A program made the translations under genes and the position numbers. From assembly GCA_902363125.1 (NCBI GenBank), contig CABIZD010000007.1:69840-133839 (forward strand): a stretch of DNA of 64,000 bases, read 5' to 3'. This DNA comes from Coriobacteriaceae bacterium (lineage in GTDB: Bacteria > Actinomycetota > Coriobacteriia > Coriobacteriales > Coriobacteriaceae). The notes beneath the pieces are model-generated. The model saw nothing but the letters and a program-made list of their open reading frames with translations. It was not told the DNA's origin and searched no databases. Of the stretch, positions 24,610 through 32,003 are shown piece by piece (the stretch's first letter is position 1; each line of letters starts with the position of its first letter).

Positions 24610-24676
24610 AGTTGCGGTGAAATACGGACTAAACTGGCCCATAAACGGCCAAAACAGACCGTATTCCACCGCAACT
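24610..24676. repeat. Palindromic hairpin repeat, family R1 copy 2
   Basis: AGTTGCGGTGAAATAC on the left and GTATTCCACCGCAACT on the right are the same outer arms as the copies at 3778 and 63768; the inner stem differs (CGGACT with AGACCG, one mismatch). It lies between the aminopeptidase stop and yaaA, ending 24 bp before the yaaA ATG. Confidence 0.88.
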
Positions 24677-24699
24677 TCCTTTTTGGCAGAGGAGAGTCC

Positions 24700-25509
24700 A
24701 TGCTGCAGGTCATCATTTCGCCCGCCAAGCAGATGCGCGCGGCCCAAGATGCTTTTGAAGTCCTGGGCATTCCACCCTTTGTGCGCGAGACAGCTCGCCT
24801 CCACCGCGCACTGCTAGATATCGAGCGGAATGAAGGCAGCGGCGGCCTGCAGGCCCTTTGGAATGTGAGCGACAGGCTGCTTACAACGTGCCTGGATACG
24901 CTTCACGAATTTATGCCCGTCCTGAGCGATGCCGACCTCGCCGATCCCGATATCGCGCGTCGAATCTCCCCTGCCGTCATGTCCTATCACGGCATTCAAT
25001 ACCAAAGCATGGCGCCCGAGGTGATGGATTCCGCACAGCTCGACTGGCTGCAAAACCATCTCTGGATCCTCTCGGGCCTTTACGGATGCGTGCGCCCCTT
25101 TCATGCCGTTGAACCGTATAGGCTGGAGATGGGCGCGAAGCTTGCCGTCGACAATGCCCGAGACCTCTACGCGTTTTGGGGCGACAAGCTCGCACGGGTC
25201 ATCGCTCCGGCGGGCTCCAACGCTACGATCGTCAACCTCGCCAGCGCGGAATACGCCAAAGCCGTTCTGCCCTGCCTCACCACCGACGCCACGGTCGTCA
25301 CATGTCTCTTTGGCGAAGGTATCCGCAACGGCAAGCCCATCCAGCGCTCGACCGCCAGCAAAAAGGCGCGCGGCTCCATGGTGCGGTGGATGGCAGAAAA
25401 CAAGCTCGAGGATGCAAGCGAACTTACCGCGTTCGACGTTGGTTATCGACACTTTCCCGAGCTTTCAAATAAAAATACTTTGGTCTTCCTGAACGAACAG
25501 GCCTTGTAG
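24700..25509 (+). CDS. yaaA: YaaA family peroxide-stress protein (UPF0246)
   Basis: 269-aa protein of the YaaA/DUF328 family. Diagnostic segments: MLQVIISPAKQM at the N-terminus, AVMSYHGIQYQSMAPE, ILSGLYGCVRPFHAVEPYRLEMG, and near the end KKARGSMVRWMAEN, matching the family KxxRGxMxR. E. coli YaaA lowers intracellular free iron under peroxide stress; the fold binds DNA in vitro. Function in an anaerobe would be oxygen or iron stress, by inference. GAGGAGAGTCC lies directly before the ATG. An R1 hairpin repeat sits immediately upstream, so it may affect expression. The length is slightly above E. coli YaaA (258 aa). Confidence 0.92.
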   Translation: MLQVIISPAKQMRAAQDAFEVLGIPPFVRETARLHRALLDIERNEGSGGLQALWNVSDRLLTTCLDTLHEFMPVLSDADLADPDIARRISPAVMSYHGIQYQSMAPEVMDSAQLDWLQNHLWILSGLYGCVRPFHAVEPYRLEMGAKLAVDNARDLYAFWGDKLARVIAPAGSNATIVNLASAEYAKAVLPCLTTDATVVTCLFGEGIRNGKPIQRSTASKKARGSMVRWMAENKLEDASELTAFDVGYRHFPELSNKNTLVFLNEQAL

Positions 25510-25549
25510 GACCACCGCTGCTTTTAAATGTGCTACCTAGGCACGACGT

Positions 25550-26065
25550 CTATTCCGCCAAGCCGTCGGCTTTGGCAATTTCATTTGTCGAGCCGTCCTG
25601 ATAGGTAATCTTGACATGCTCCACCTCGGACACCTTGACGCCCGACGGGGGCTCCAGGCGCCATTCCGTCAGCGCGATATCCATCGTCGTGGGCACATCC
25701 CCTTTATCTTTGAGCTCGACTGACAGCGTCTTAAGCGATGCATCGAAGGTCACGCGCTCGATCTCTTCACCAGGAATGGAACCACCGCTCAGCTGCAGCT
25801 GGACAAATCCATCGCACGGATACCAATAGTCGCCGGGAGCTGCCACCGTGTTACCGCCCGCGACCTTCACCGTCATGATCGGCAGGGCCTCGTCGGCCTC
25901 AAACTCCCAGGCAGCGCCGCCGCGACCGCCAAACGTCCAGATACAAAAGGCAATCACCAGCACGGCAAGCACCGCAAAACCAATCGCGACAAGGCCATGG
26001 TGCGCGCGGCTCTCCTCGGCCGATACATCCCACTGCGTCTCTCGATATAGATGCTTGTCTTCCAT
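25550..26065 (-). CDS. Single-pass membrane protein of unknown function
   Basis: 171-aa protein with a 33-residue cytoplasmic N-terminus (MEDKHLYRETQWDVS..), one transmembrane segment (GLVAIGFAVLAVLVIAFCIW, about 24-45), and an exported domain of about 125 residues rich in beta-strand patterns (VKVAGGNTVAAPGDYWYPCDG, VTFDASLKTLSVELKD, WRLEPPSGVKVSEVEHV). I do not recognise the family. The frame stays open beyond the ATG, but GGGGAGGCGAAC before ATG 26065 fixes the start. It is transcribed divergently from the TPP-riboswitch thiC, so the two upstream regions touch. Convergent with yaaA, with only 40 bp between stops. Confidence 0.75.
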   Translation of the reverse strand: MEDKHLYRETQWDVSAEESRAHHGLVAIGFAVLAVLVIAFCIWTFGGRGGAAWEFEADEALPIMTVKVAGGNTVAAPGDYWYPCDGFVQLQLSGGSIPGEEIERVTFDASLKTLSVELKDKGDVPTTMDIALTEWRLEPPSGVKVSEVEHVKITYQDGSTNEIAKADGLAE

Positions 26066-26090
26066 GTTCGCCTCCCCACAGGCACGCTCG

Positions 26091-26121
26091 TTGGCCCAAT
26101 CGTACCCATTCAGGCTATACT
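26091..26121 (+). promoter_or_regulatory. Candidate promoter of the TPP-riboswitch/thiC transcript
   Basis: TATACT at 26116-26121 with TTGGCC at 26091-26096 (spacer 19 nt). It ends about 15 nt before the first riboswitch stem. Confidence 0.5.
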
Positions 26122-26136
26122 TGAGCCCATTACATA

Positions 26137-26227
26137 AACGGGGAGCTTGCAGGACAGGACGGCAGGCTGAGATTGGGCGCGCCCGCCCTGACCCGCAAAC
26201 CTGATATGGGTAATGCCAACGAAGGGA
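26137..26227 (+). promoter_or_regulatory. TPP (thiamine pyrophosphate) riboswitch
   Basis: A canonical THI element: ACGGGGAGC (P2 5' strand), GGCTGAGATT (J2-3/P3), CGCCCGCCCTGACCC, then CCTGATATGGGTAATGCCAACG (pyrophosphate-sensing arm), ending GAAGGGAG. The last segment contains the ribosome-binding site of thiC (ATG 26237), so TPP binding would hide the SD, making translational control likely. The riboswitch senses thiamine pyrophosphate and turns thiC off. Confidence 0.96.
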
Positions 26228-26236
26228 GCCGTGCCA

Positions 26237-27571
26237 ATGAGCACACAGACCGAGCCCAAGCTCGTCACGCAAATCGACTTCGCCCGCGCCGGGCAGATCA
26301 CGCCGCAGATGAAAGAAGTCGCCGAGCGCGAGCATCGCGACCCCGAGTACATCCGCGAGCGCGTGGCCGACGGCCGCATCGCCATTCCCGCCAACATCGT
26401 GCACATCAAAAAGGGCATGCACGCCTTTGGTGTCGGTGAGGGCCTGTCCACCAAGGTCAACGTCAACCTGGGCATCTCGGGCGACAAGGCCGACGCCGCA
26501 GAGGAATGGAAGAAGGTCAAGATCGCCGAGGACTTTGGCGCCGACGCCATCATGGACCTCTCCAACTCGGGCAAGACACGCCAGTTCCGCCAGCAGCTCA
26601 TCGACGAGACGCCGCTCATGGTAGGCACCGTCCCCATGTACGACGCCATCGGCTACATGGAAAAGCCGCTGGTCAAGCTTACCAAGGACGATCTGCTCGA
26701 GGTCGTGCGCGCGCACGCCGAGGACGGCGTGGACTTTATGACCATCCACTGCGGCATCAATAAATCGGTCATCAAAACCTTCAAGGAGACCGGCCGCCTT
26801 ATGAACATCGTCAGCCGCGGCGGCTCGCTGCTGTTTGGATGGATGGAGGTCACCGGCAACGAGAATCCGTTCTACGAGTTCTACGACGAGGTGCTCGAAA
26901 TCTGCCACGAGTACGACGTGACGATTTCGCTCGGCGATTCCTGCCGCCCGGGCTGCCTCTACGATTCCAACGACGCCACCGAGACCGCCGAGATGATCGA
27001 GCTGGGCAAGCTGTGCAAGCGCGCATGGGCCGCCGGCGTCCAAGTTATGGTCGAGGGCCCGGGTCACATGGCGCTCGACGAGATCGCCGCCAACATGAAG
27101 CTACAGAAGCGCCTGTGCCACAACGCCCCGTTCTATGTGCTGGGGCCGCTGGTGACCGATATCGGCGTGGGTTACGACCACATCACCGCAGCCATCGGCG
27201 GCGCCATCTCCGCGAGCTCGGGCGCCGACTTCCTGTGCTACGTGACGCCCGCCGAGCACCTGTGCCTACCCAACGCCCAGGACGTGCTCGATGGCCTCAT
27301 GGCCACCAAGATTGCCGCGCACGCCGCCGATATCGCCAAGAAGGTGCCCCACGCCCGCGACATGGACGACAAGATGGGCCAGGCACGCCGCAAACTCGAC
27401 TGGGATGCCATGTGGAAGTGTGCTCTCGACCCGGTCACCGGTAAGAAGCGCTACGAGGAATCCCCCGCCGCCACCGAGGGCACTTGCACCATGTGTGGCA
27501 AGATGTGCGCCGTCCGCACCGTCAACAAGATCTTCGAGGGCACCACGATCGACCTCGGCATGGAGGACTAG
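26237..27571 (+). CDS. thiC: Phosphomethylpyrimidine synthase ThiC
   Basis: 444-aa radical-SAM enzyme converting 5-aminoimidazole ribotide to HMP phosphate for thiamine. Segments: RIAIPANIVHIKKGMHAFGVG, TKVNVNLGISGDKAD, MDLSNSGKTRQFR, DFMTIHCGINKS, ISLGDSCRPGCLYDSND, EGPGHMALDEI. The C-terminal cluster motif reads CTMCGKMC (Cys417, 420, 424), that is CX2CX3C, one residue shorter than the CX2CX4C I associate with E. coli ThiC. The protein is the short (about 440 aa) type lacking the large N-terminal domain. ATG 26237 is chosen over one 24 nt upstream because the riboswitch GAAGGGAG serves it as SD. thiD follows, separated by a hairpin. Confidence 0.95.
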   Translation: MSTQTEPKLVTQIDFARAGQITPQMKEVAEREHRDPEYIRERVADGRIAIPANIVHIKKGMHAFGVGEGLSTKVNVNLGISGDKADAAEEWKKVKIAEDFGADAIMDLSNSGKTRQFRQQLIDETPLMVGTVPMYDAIGYMEKPLVKLTKDDLLEVVRAHAEDGVDFMTIHCGINKSVIKTFKETGRLMNIVSRGGSLLFGWMEVTGNENPFYEFYDEVLEICHEYDVTISLGDSCRPGCLYDSNDATETAEMIELGKLCKRAWAAGVQVMVEGPGHMALDEIAANMKLQKRLCHNAPFYVLGPLVTDIGVGYDHITAAIGGAISASSGADFLCYVTPAEHLCLPNAQDVLDGLMATKIAAHAADIAKKVPHARDMDDKMGQARRKLDWDAMWKCALDPVTGKKRYEESPAATEGTCTMCGKMCAVRTVNKIFEGTTIDLGMED

Positions 27572-27664
27572 CCTTTACGAGGCCATCCAGCATGCCTGCT
27601 GCAACGCCCGTCTATTGTTGACTTGTGAACAATTGCTTACATTTGCGTAAAGATTGCATCGCCC

Positions 27665-27693
27665 GCCCGGGTTCGGAATACAGCCGACCCGGG
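27665..27693 (+). terminator. Hairpin between thiC and thiD
   Basis: GCCCGGGTTCGG (27665-27676) pairs with CCGACCCGGGC (27683-27693), loop AATACAG, followed by ATCTTTAT. A TATAAT at 27700-27705 just downstream may start a separate thiD transcript. Confidence 0.7.
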
Positions 27694-27751
27694 CATCTTT
27701 ATAATGCGGGGTAAAAGACCCATTTGAATCCGACCGGACAAGGGAGCGAAC

Positions 27752-28582
27752 ATGGATCGCAGTAAAGTACCCGCCGTTCTATCCATCGCAGGATCCGATT
27801 CCAGCGGTGGCGCCGGCATTCAGGCAGACATTAAGACCATCACGGCGCACCGCCTGTATGCCGAGACGGCCATCACCGCCATCACAGCGCAAAACACACT
27901 GGGCGTCACCGCCGTGCAGGATATCTCACCAGATATCGTAGCCGCGCAAATTGACGCCGTTTTTGACGATATCCGCCCGAGCGCCGTCAAGATCGGCATG
28001 GTTTCGTCCACCGAGATTATCGAAGTTATCGCCGACCGCCTGAGCGCATGGAACGCAACCAACGTGGTCGTCGACCCCGTTATGGTCGCCACTTCGGGCG
28101 CTCGCCTCATTGCCGAGGATGCCGCTGAGGCGCTCACGCGTCGCCTGTTCCCGCTGGCGACCGTCATCACGCCCAACATTCCCGAGGCCATGGCGCTGCT
28201 CGACTACGAGGTCGACTCCGAGCGCACACAGCAAAACGCTGCCATGCTCCTCACCCGCCGCTTTGGCTGCGCGTCCCTCGTTAAGGGCGGGCATTTTGTC
28301 AACGAGGCCAACGATGTGCTCGCAGAGCCCGCGCCGCTCGATGACGAGGGCAACCACCTGGGCGATCCGCTCACCACGTGGTTCCGCCACAAGCGCATCG
28401 AGACCGACAACACACATGGCACTGGCTGCACGCTTTCGTCCGCCATCGCCTGCGCATTGGCACAGGGCATGGATCTTGCCGACGCCGTCAACGCCGGCAA
28501 GGCTTACCTAACCGGCGCTCTCGCCGCCGGCTTTGACATGGGCAAAGGCTCCGGCCCCGTCAACCACATGTGGCAGTATTAA
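27752..28582 (+). CDS. thiD: HMP/HMP-phosphate kinase
   Basis: 276-aa ribokinase-fold kinase phosphorylating hydroxymethylpyrimidine and its monophosphate for thiamine synthesis. SIAGSDSSGGAGIQADIKTI (residues 10-29), TAITAQNTLGV (47-57), VDPVMVATSGARL, and the nucleotide/anion hole DNTHGTGCTLSSAIA are canonical. The length is typical (265-280 aa). GGGAGCGAAC supports the ATG. It follows thiC, so the two form a thiamine pyrimidine branch; thiE and thiM are not in the window. A possible separate promoter and a hairpin lie between thiC and thiD. A strong hairpin follows the stop. Confidence 0.96.
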   Translation: MDRSKVPAVLSIAGSDSSGGAGIQADIKTITAHRLYAETAITAITAQNTLGVTAVQDISPDIVAAQIDAVFDDIRPSAVKIGMVSSTEIIEVIADRLSAWNATNVVVDPVMVATSGARLIAEDAAEALTRRLFPLATVITPNIPEAMALLDYEVDSERTQQNAAMLLTRRFGCASLVKGGHFVNEANDVLAEPAPLDDEGNHLGDPLTTWFRHKRIETDNTHGTGCTLSSAIACALAQGMDLADAVNAGKAYLTGALAAGFDMGKGSGPVNHMWQY

Positions 28583-28597
28583 GATTCACAGCCCAAG

Positions 28598-28630
28598 CCA
28601 CCGCAAAGGCGCCCGCCCCCTTTGCGGTGG
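28598..28630. terminator. Bidirectional terminator hairpin between thiD and SGNH hydrolase
   Basis: A 12-bp perfect stem, CCACCGCAAAGG (28598-28609) with CCTTTGCGGTGG (28619-28630), loop of nine, and partial flanking pairing. Downstream on the plus strand reads TTTGGGG. It is shared by convergent thiD and the SGNH gene. Confidence 0.75.
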
Positions 28631-28642
28631 TTTGGGGTCGCG

Positions 28643-29302
28643 CTACTCTCCGAGCATCTCTTGGAGCTTGGCTGCCACGGCGTGACCCAGGCTCTCATGG
28701 CTTTCGGGCATCATATGCAGATAGTCGATATCGCCCGGCTCGGCAAAGTCGGCGGCATTCAAAAAGTCGCAGCCAAACTGCTCAGCCACATGCGCGTAGT
28801 ACTCACCAAAATGTTCCGAGGCTTCTACGGAATGCTCGTCAAAATCGGTCATATATACGTCGGCGATCTGCGGCTTAATCTTGATAGGCGCCATCAGCAG
28901 AATGCGCGGACAAGGCGCAGCGTCGGTCCACGGAAACGCGCGGACGGCGCGAATCAGCGCCATGGCGCCACGGGCGATATCGGAAGCTGTCACGTTAAAG
29001 ACCGTCTTACAGTCGTTGGTGCCCAGCATGATCACAATGGCGTCCAGCGGCTTATGGGCCTCGAGCAGCATCGGAAGTGCGCGGATGCCGTTAAGATTGG
29101 TGTCCAGATGGCACATGTCGTCGCGTACCGTCGTGCGGCCGTTGAGGCCTTCTTCAATTACATGCCAGCCCTCGCCTAAGTCACGTTGGGCCACGCCGCA
29201 CCAGCGCACATCCTGCGCATAGCGCACCGCGGTGCCGTCGCGCATGCCCGCCGGATCGTAACCATAGGTGTTGCTGTCGCCAAAGCATAGAACGTTTTTC
29301 AT
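28643..29302 (-). CDS. SGNH/GDSL-family hydrolase
   Basis: 219-aa esterase of the SGNH superfamily. Block I is LCFGDSNTYGYDPAG with nucleophile Ser10, the oxyanion glycine lies in RTTVRDD, block III is VIMLGTNDCKTVFN, and block V HMMPESHESLGHAV supplies the catalytic Asp/His equivalents. It resembles arylesterase/acyl-CoA-type GDSL esterases of 200-220 aa and lacks a signal peptide, so it is cytoplasmic. The substrate is unknown; de-acylation of a small or cell-wall-related ester is possible. The SGNH gene is immediately downstream of a terminator that ends the PARG-like gene, so it is probably separately transcribed. Confidence 0.85.
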   Translation of the reverse strand: MKNVLCFGDSNTYGYDPAGMRDGTAVRYAQDVRWCGVAQRDLGEGWHVIEEGLNGRTTVRDDMCHLDTNLNGIRALPMLLEAHKPLDAIVIMLGTNDCKTVFNVTASDIARGAMALIRAVRAFPWTDAAPCPRILLMAPIKIKPQIADVYMTDFDEHSVEASEHFGEYYAHVAEQFGCDFLNAADFAEPGDIDYLHMMPESHESLGHAVAAKLQEMLGE

Positions 29303-29320
29303 CGTAAGCCCCTCGCTCAG

Positions 29321-29354
29321 TAAAAAGCCGACGGAAGCAGCCTCTCCCGCCGGC
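29321..29354 (-). terminator. Terminator of the PARG-like gene
   Basis: Minus-strand stem GCCGGCGG (29354-29347) with CCGTCGGC (29334-29327, one G-T pair) followed by five T residues. It lies 27 nt past the PARG-like stop and 19 nt before the SGNH start. Confidence 0.8.
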
Positions 29355-29380
29355 TCGACCTATCTGTCAGCACGTACCGA

Positions 29381-30502
29381 TTACAGGTACTTGCGCCAAT
29401 CGTCCTCGTCCTCATCATCCTCGGTAGCAGCCTGGGTCTGCTCGGCGGCGCGAGCTGCCGCAGCGCGAGCGGCAACCTGGGCATAGGACTCCTCGTTGCG
29501 CTCGGGGAAGTTTGCCAGCACGTGCTCGAACTTGGCAAAATCCTCATCCCAGCGCGTAGAAGGCACGGCAAAGAAGACTTGCTTGACCTTAAAGTCGCCC
29601 GACGCGAGCTCCTTGCGGAAGAGCTCGGCCACGGCCTCTGCGTCAAAGCCGTTGTTGTCGCAGCCCCAAGCGCCCAGCACGAGCTTCTCGCGACCTAGCT
29701 CGTCGCAGATGGCAAGCACAAAGCGAATGCGGTCGCGCAGGGCGTCCAGCAGAGCATCGTCGCTCACGCGATACTCCTGGCGGGCGCGCTTAACGTTGGG
29801 CGCGGCGGCCACGATCACGTCGGCGTATGCATGCACGTGGTTGCGGTCGAAGCGCACCGCAGGCACCACCAGCGCACGGTTGCGGTAAAGCTCGCAGTTG
29901 ATGTTGCGGCGACGGTTCTCGCCGTACCATTTGCGCTGCTTATCGAGAACGTTGTACAGATACGAATCGGCGCACAGCGTGGCCTCCTGGCCCAGATAGC
30001 CCTGGATGTAGCCACCGCCCGGGTTGGTGAACGAGGCAAAGGCGAGCACGGCCATGTCGCAGAACTGCGCATAGCCACGACCGTTGTCCAGGATGGCCTG
30101 CGTGGCGGAGGCATCGAGCACGGTGACCTCAGGCAGAACCGGAGCGGGCTCCTCAGCAGGCGCGGACTCAGCTTCGGCGATTTCCTCGGCAGGCTCAGGC
30201 GCTGCCTCGGTCTCGGGCGCCGTCTCGGTCTCGGCAGCCTCCGCGCCCTCGACGTCCTCGGCAACCTGTTCTTCGGCGGCCACAGCACTCTGAACCTTGG
30301 CCTTCATCGCCGCGACAAAACCGGCAGGCATACCATCGAACTCGCACACGCCGGCAAGCGAACGCTCGATATCCTTGGCGCACGCTTCGGACACAGTTGC
30401 CACGTGACGCTCGGCGGCCTTGGCACGGGCCTCGCGCTTGGGATTGGGCTGACCCGCTCGGTTGGACCTGCGGTTACGGTTCCTGTTGTCGACGTCTGCC
30501 AT
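29381..30502 (-). CDS. TIGR02452/PARG-like macro-fold protein with acidic linker
   Basis: 373-aa cytoplasmic protein in two parts. An N-terminal region of about 75 residues is basic and helical (RNRNRRSNRAGQPNPKREAR at residues 6-25, then ADIERSLAGVCEF-like). Residues about 78-122 are a very acidic Glu/Ala/Pro linker. The C-terminal domain (about 123-373) matches the microbial PARG catalytic type (TIGR02452): ASFTNPGGGYIQGYLGQEA (157-174) carries the GGG-X6-QE pattern that binds ADP-ribose in PARG enzymes, then CADSYLYN, VIVAAAPNVK and VLGAWGCDNNGF. Removing ADP-ribose from a modified target is the likely activity; substrate unknown. A single-gene unit; the linker is unusual for the family. 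ATG 30502 is preceded by AGGAAAGGTG. Confidence 0.75.
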   Translation of the reverse strand: MADVDNRNRNRRSNRAGQPNPKREARAKAAERHVATVSEACAKDIERSLAGVCEFDGMPAGFVAAMKAKVQSAVAAEEQVAEDVEGAEAAETETAPETEAAPEPAEEIAEAESAPAEEPAPVLPEVTVLDASATQAILDNGRGYAQFCDMAVLAFASFTNPGGGYIQGYLGQEATLCADSYLYNVLDKQRKWYGENRRRNINCELYRNRALVVPAVRFDRNHVHAYADVIVAAAPNVKRARQEYRVSDDALLDALRDRIRFVLAICDELGREKLVLGAWGCDNNGFDAEAVAELFRKELASGDFKVKQVFFAVPSTRWDEDFAKFEHVLANFPERNEESYAQVAARAAAARAAEQTQAATEDDEDEDDWRKYL

Positions 30503-30567
30503 AAGTGGTCACCTTTCCTGTCGCTGCCGCTATCGGCTTTTCCCATCCATGATACCCCGCCGAGTAC

Positions 30568-30593
30568 AAAAAAGACGGCCCCGAAGGACCGCC
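30568..30593 (-). terminator. UUCG-loop terminator of the Bax-inhibitor-1 gene
   Basis: Minus-strand GGCGGTCC-TTCG-GGGCCGTC (30593-30574, with G-U pairs) followed by six T residues. It lies 46 nt past the BI-1 stop. Confidence 0.85.
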
Positions 30594-30639
30594 TTTCGCA
30601 TCGATTTACACGCACGGCAAGCACCGCCGCAATTCGCCA

Positions 30640-31335
30640 CTAGTCGCGACGGCCAAGGATGTTCAGGATGCGCAGGAACACGTTGATAATGTCCACGAAC
30701 AGATTGGACGCCATGAGCACGGCGTTGGGCAGCGTAGGCGGCACCGTCGTGGCAACATAGGTGTCGTAGCCAATAAAGCCGGCGAACACCACGATTACGA
30801 TCAGATCGGTGATGGTCTGCGAGACGCCCATGAACATCAGCACGATCTCAACCAGAATAGTGGCGAGCAGAATGCCAAAACCGATGCCATATACGCGCTG
30901 GAAAAACTTGGGGAACGTCACGCCCAAGGCGCCAAAGACAAAGGTGATGGCGGCCGTGGCGATAAAGGCAGTGTTGATGGTGGGCAGGTCGTAGTTGGCA
31001 AGGCCAAACGACGCGGTCAGGCCAAAGGTGCTCGCAAAGATTACGTAGCCCACAAGGGACAGGCCCACGGACTGCTTACTGGCGGCGGCCGACATCATGA
31101 CCATGCCGACGATGGTCAAAATAAACGAGCCAAAGACCAGTGGCAGGGCGGCGCCGCTCATCATCATGCGGGCAAACGCCATGGTGCTCGTAAAGTAAGC
31201 ACCAGCGCCCATGGCACAAAAGCCCAAGAAGATGAGGGCAGACATGGCAAGGTTGTACGCGCGCGGCGACATCTCCTTGGCACGGCTTGCGCCGGTTTCG
31301 ATGGGGCCGTTCTGATAGCCCTGAATATCGTTCAT
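30640..31335 (-). CDS. Bax inhibitor-1 (BI-1/YbhL) family membrane protein
   Basis: 231-aa seven-helix membrane protein of the BI-1/YccA family. After a 25-residue cytoplasmic N-terminus (NGPIETGASRAKEMSPRAYNLAM) come closely spaced hydrophobic segments: LIFLGFCAMGAGAYF, ALPLVFGSFILTIVGMVMM, VGLSLVGYVIFASTFG, FIATAAITFVFGALGV, FGILLATILVEIVLMFMG, TDLIVIVVFAGFIGYDTY. The C-terminus FLRILNILGRRD matches the family DxxxLFLxxLxLLGRRR end. Relatives act as pH-sensitive calcium leak channels; the physiological role in bacteria is not settled. GAAAGGACG precedes the ATG. Confidence 0.9.
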   Translation of the reverse strand: MNDIQGYQNGPIETGASRAKEMSPRAYNLAMSALIFLGFCAMGAGAYFTSTMAFARMMMSGAALPLVFGSFILTIVGMVMMSAAASKQSVGLSLVGYVIFASTFGLTASFGLANYDLPTINTAFIATAAITFVFGALGVTFPKFFQRVYGIGFGILLATILVEIVLMFMGVSQTITDLIVIVVFAGFIGYDTYVATTVPPTLPNAVLMASNLFVDIINVFLRILNILGRRD

Positions 31336-31414
31336 AATTTCGTCCTTTCAAAAGCGCCGCGACAGCGCAGTAGCTGACAAGATTCCTGTCATTGTACCCG
31401 AATGCCGTACGTCC

Positions 31415-31753
31415 TTACCTACGGCGCTCGCCCTCGAGCGTGCGATCAAAGGCCCAGACCCACCAACGCATCACGTGTGCCTGCGAGCCGTCCGCCCGCT
31501 CGCGCGTCTGGTCCTCCAGATACAACTCGGTCGCGTGCCCGCCAAAACGCACCTTATAGGTCGCCGTACGAACACCGTGAACCGTTAAGCCAAAGCCCGT
31601 GGACGAGACAATCTCGTCAATCGTAAAGCAGCGACCGTCGACCCAGCAGACGGTAACCGGCACGACTTGTCCGCCCGCGAGGATGCGAGCCACGACGTCC
31701 ACATACTGCTTGTGTACGCGCCGAGTTTTGCCGTCTGTCTGTCGATATTCCAT
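31415..31753 (-). CDS. Small basic protein of unknown function
   Basis: 112-aa soluble protein, MEYRQTDGKTRRVHKQYVD..., with a WVDGRCFTIDEIVSS segment, a KVRFGGHATELYLED segment and a Trp-rich end (VMRWWVWAFDRTLEGERRR). I do not recognise the family; the alternation of hydrophobic residues suggests a beta-barrel. An in-frame start exists 87 nt upstream (total 141 aa) but without a ribosome-binding site; ATG 31753 is preceded by AGGAGG with only one base between, unusually close, so the true start is uncertain. It is a single-gene unit between the BI-1 gene and the divergent Pit transporter. Confidence 0.6.
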   Translation of the reverse strand: MEYRQTDGKTRRVHKQYVDVVARILAGGQVVPVTVCWVDGRCFTIDEIVSSTGFGLTVHGVRTATYKVRFGGHATELYLEDQTRERADGSQAHVMRWWVWAFDRTLEGERRR

Positions 31754-32003
31754 GCCTCCTATTATCGAACGCATGTTTGCATGTTGTAAAGCGAACAGAC
31801 TGTGGTTTTGGAGTGTCGTAGTAATCGCACGTGTCCGCATGGCGTGTTAGCAAAAAGAACACCCGCGGTCAACAGGGCTAATATTCAATTTTAGTGCCAA
31901 AAAGTTCACTTCTCCCATCAGAACTCGGTAAAGAGACCCGCAGGAGGTGATACGATTTATCATGTTTTTGTAACGTGTCTGCAAACTTCGAGAAAGCCCA
32001 TAT

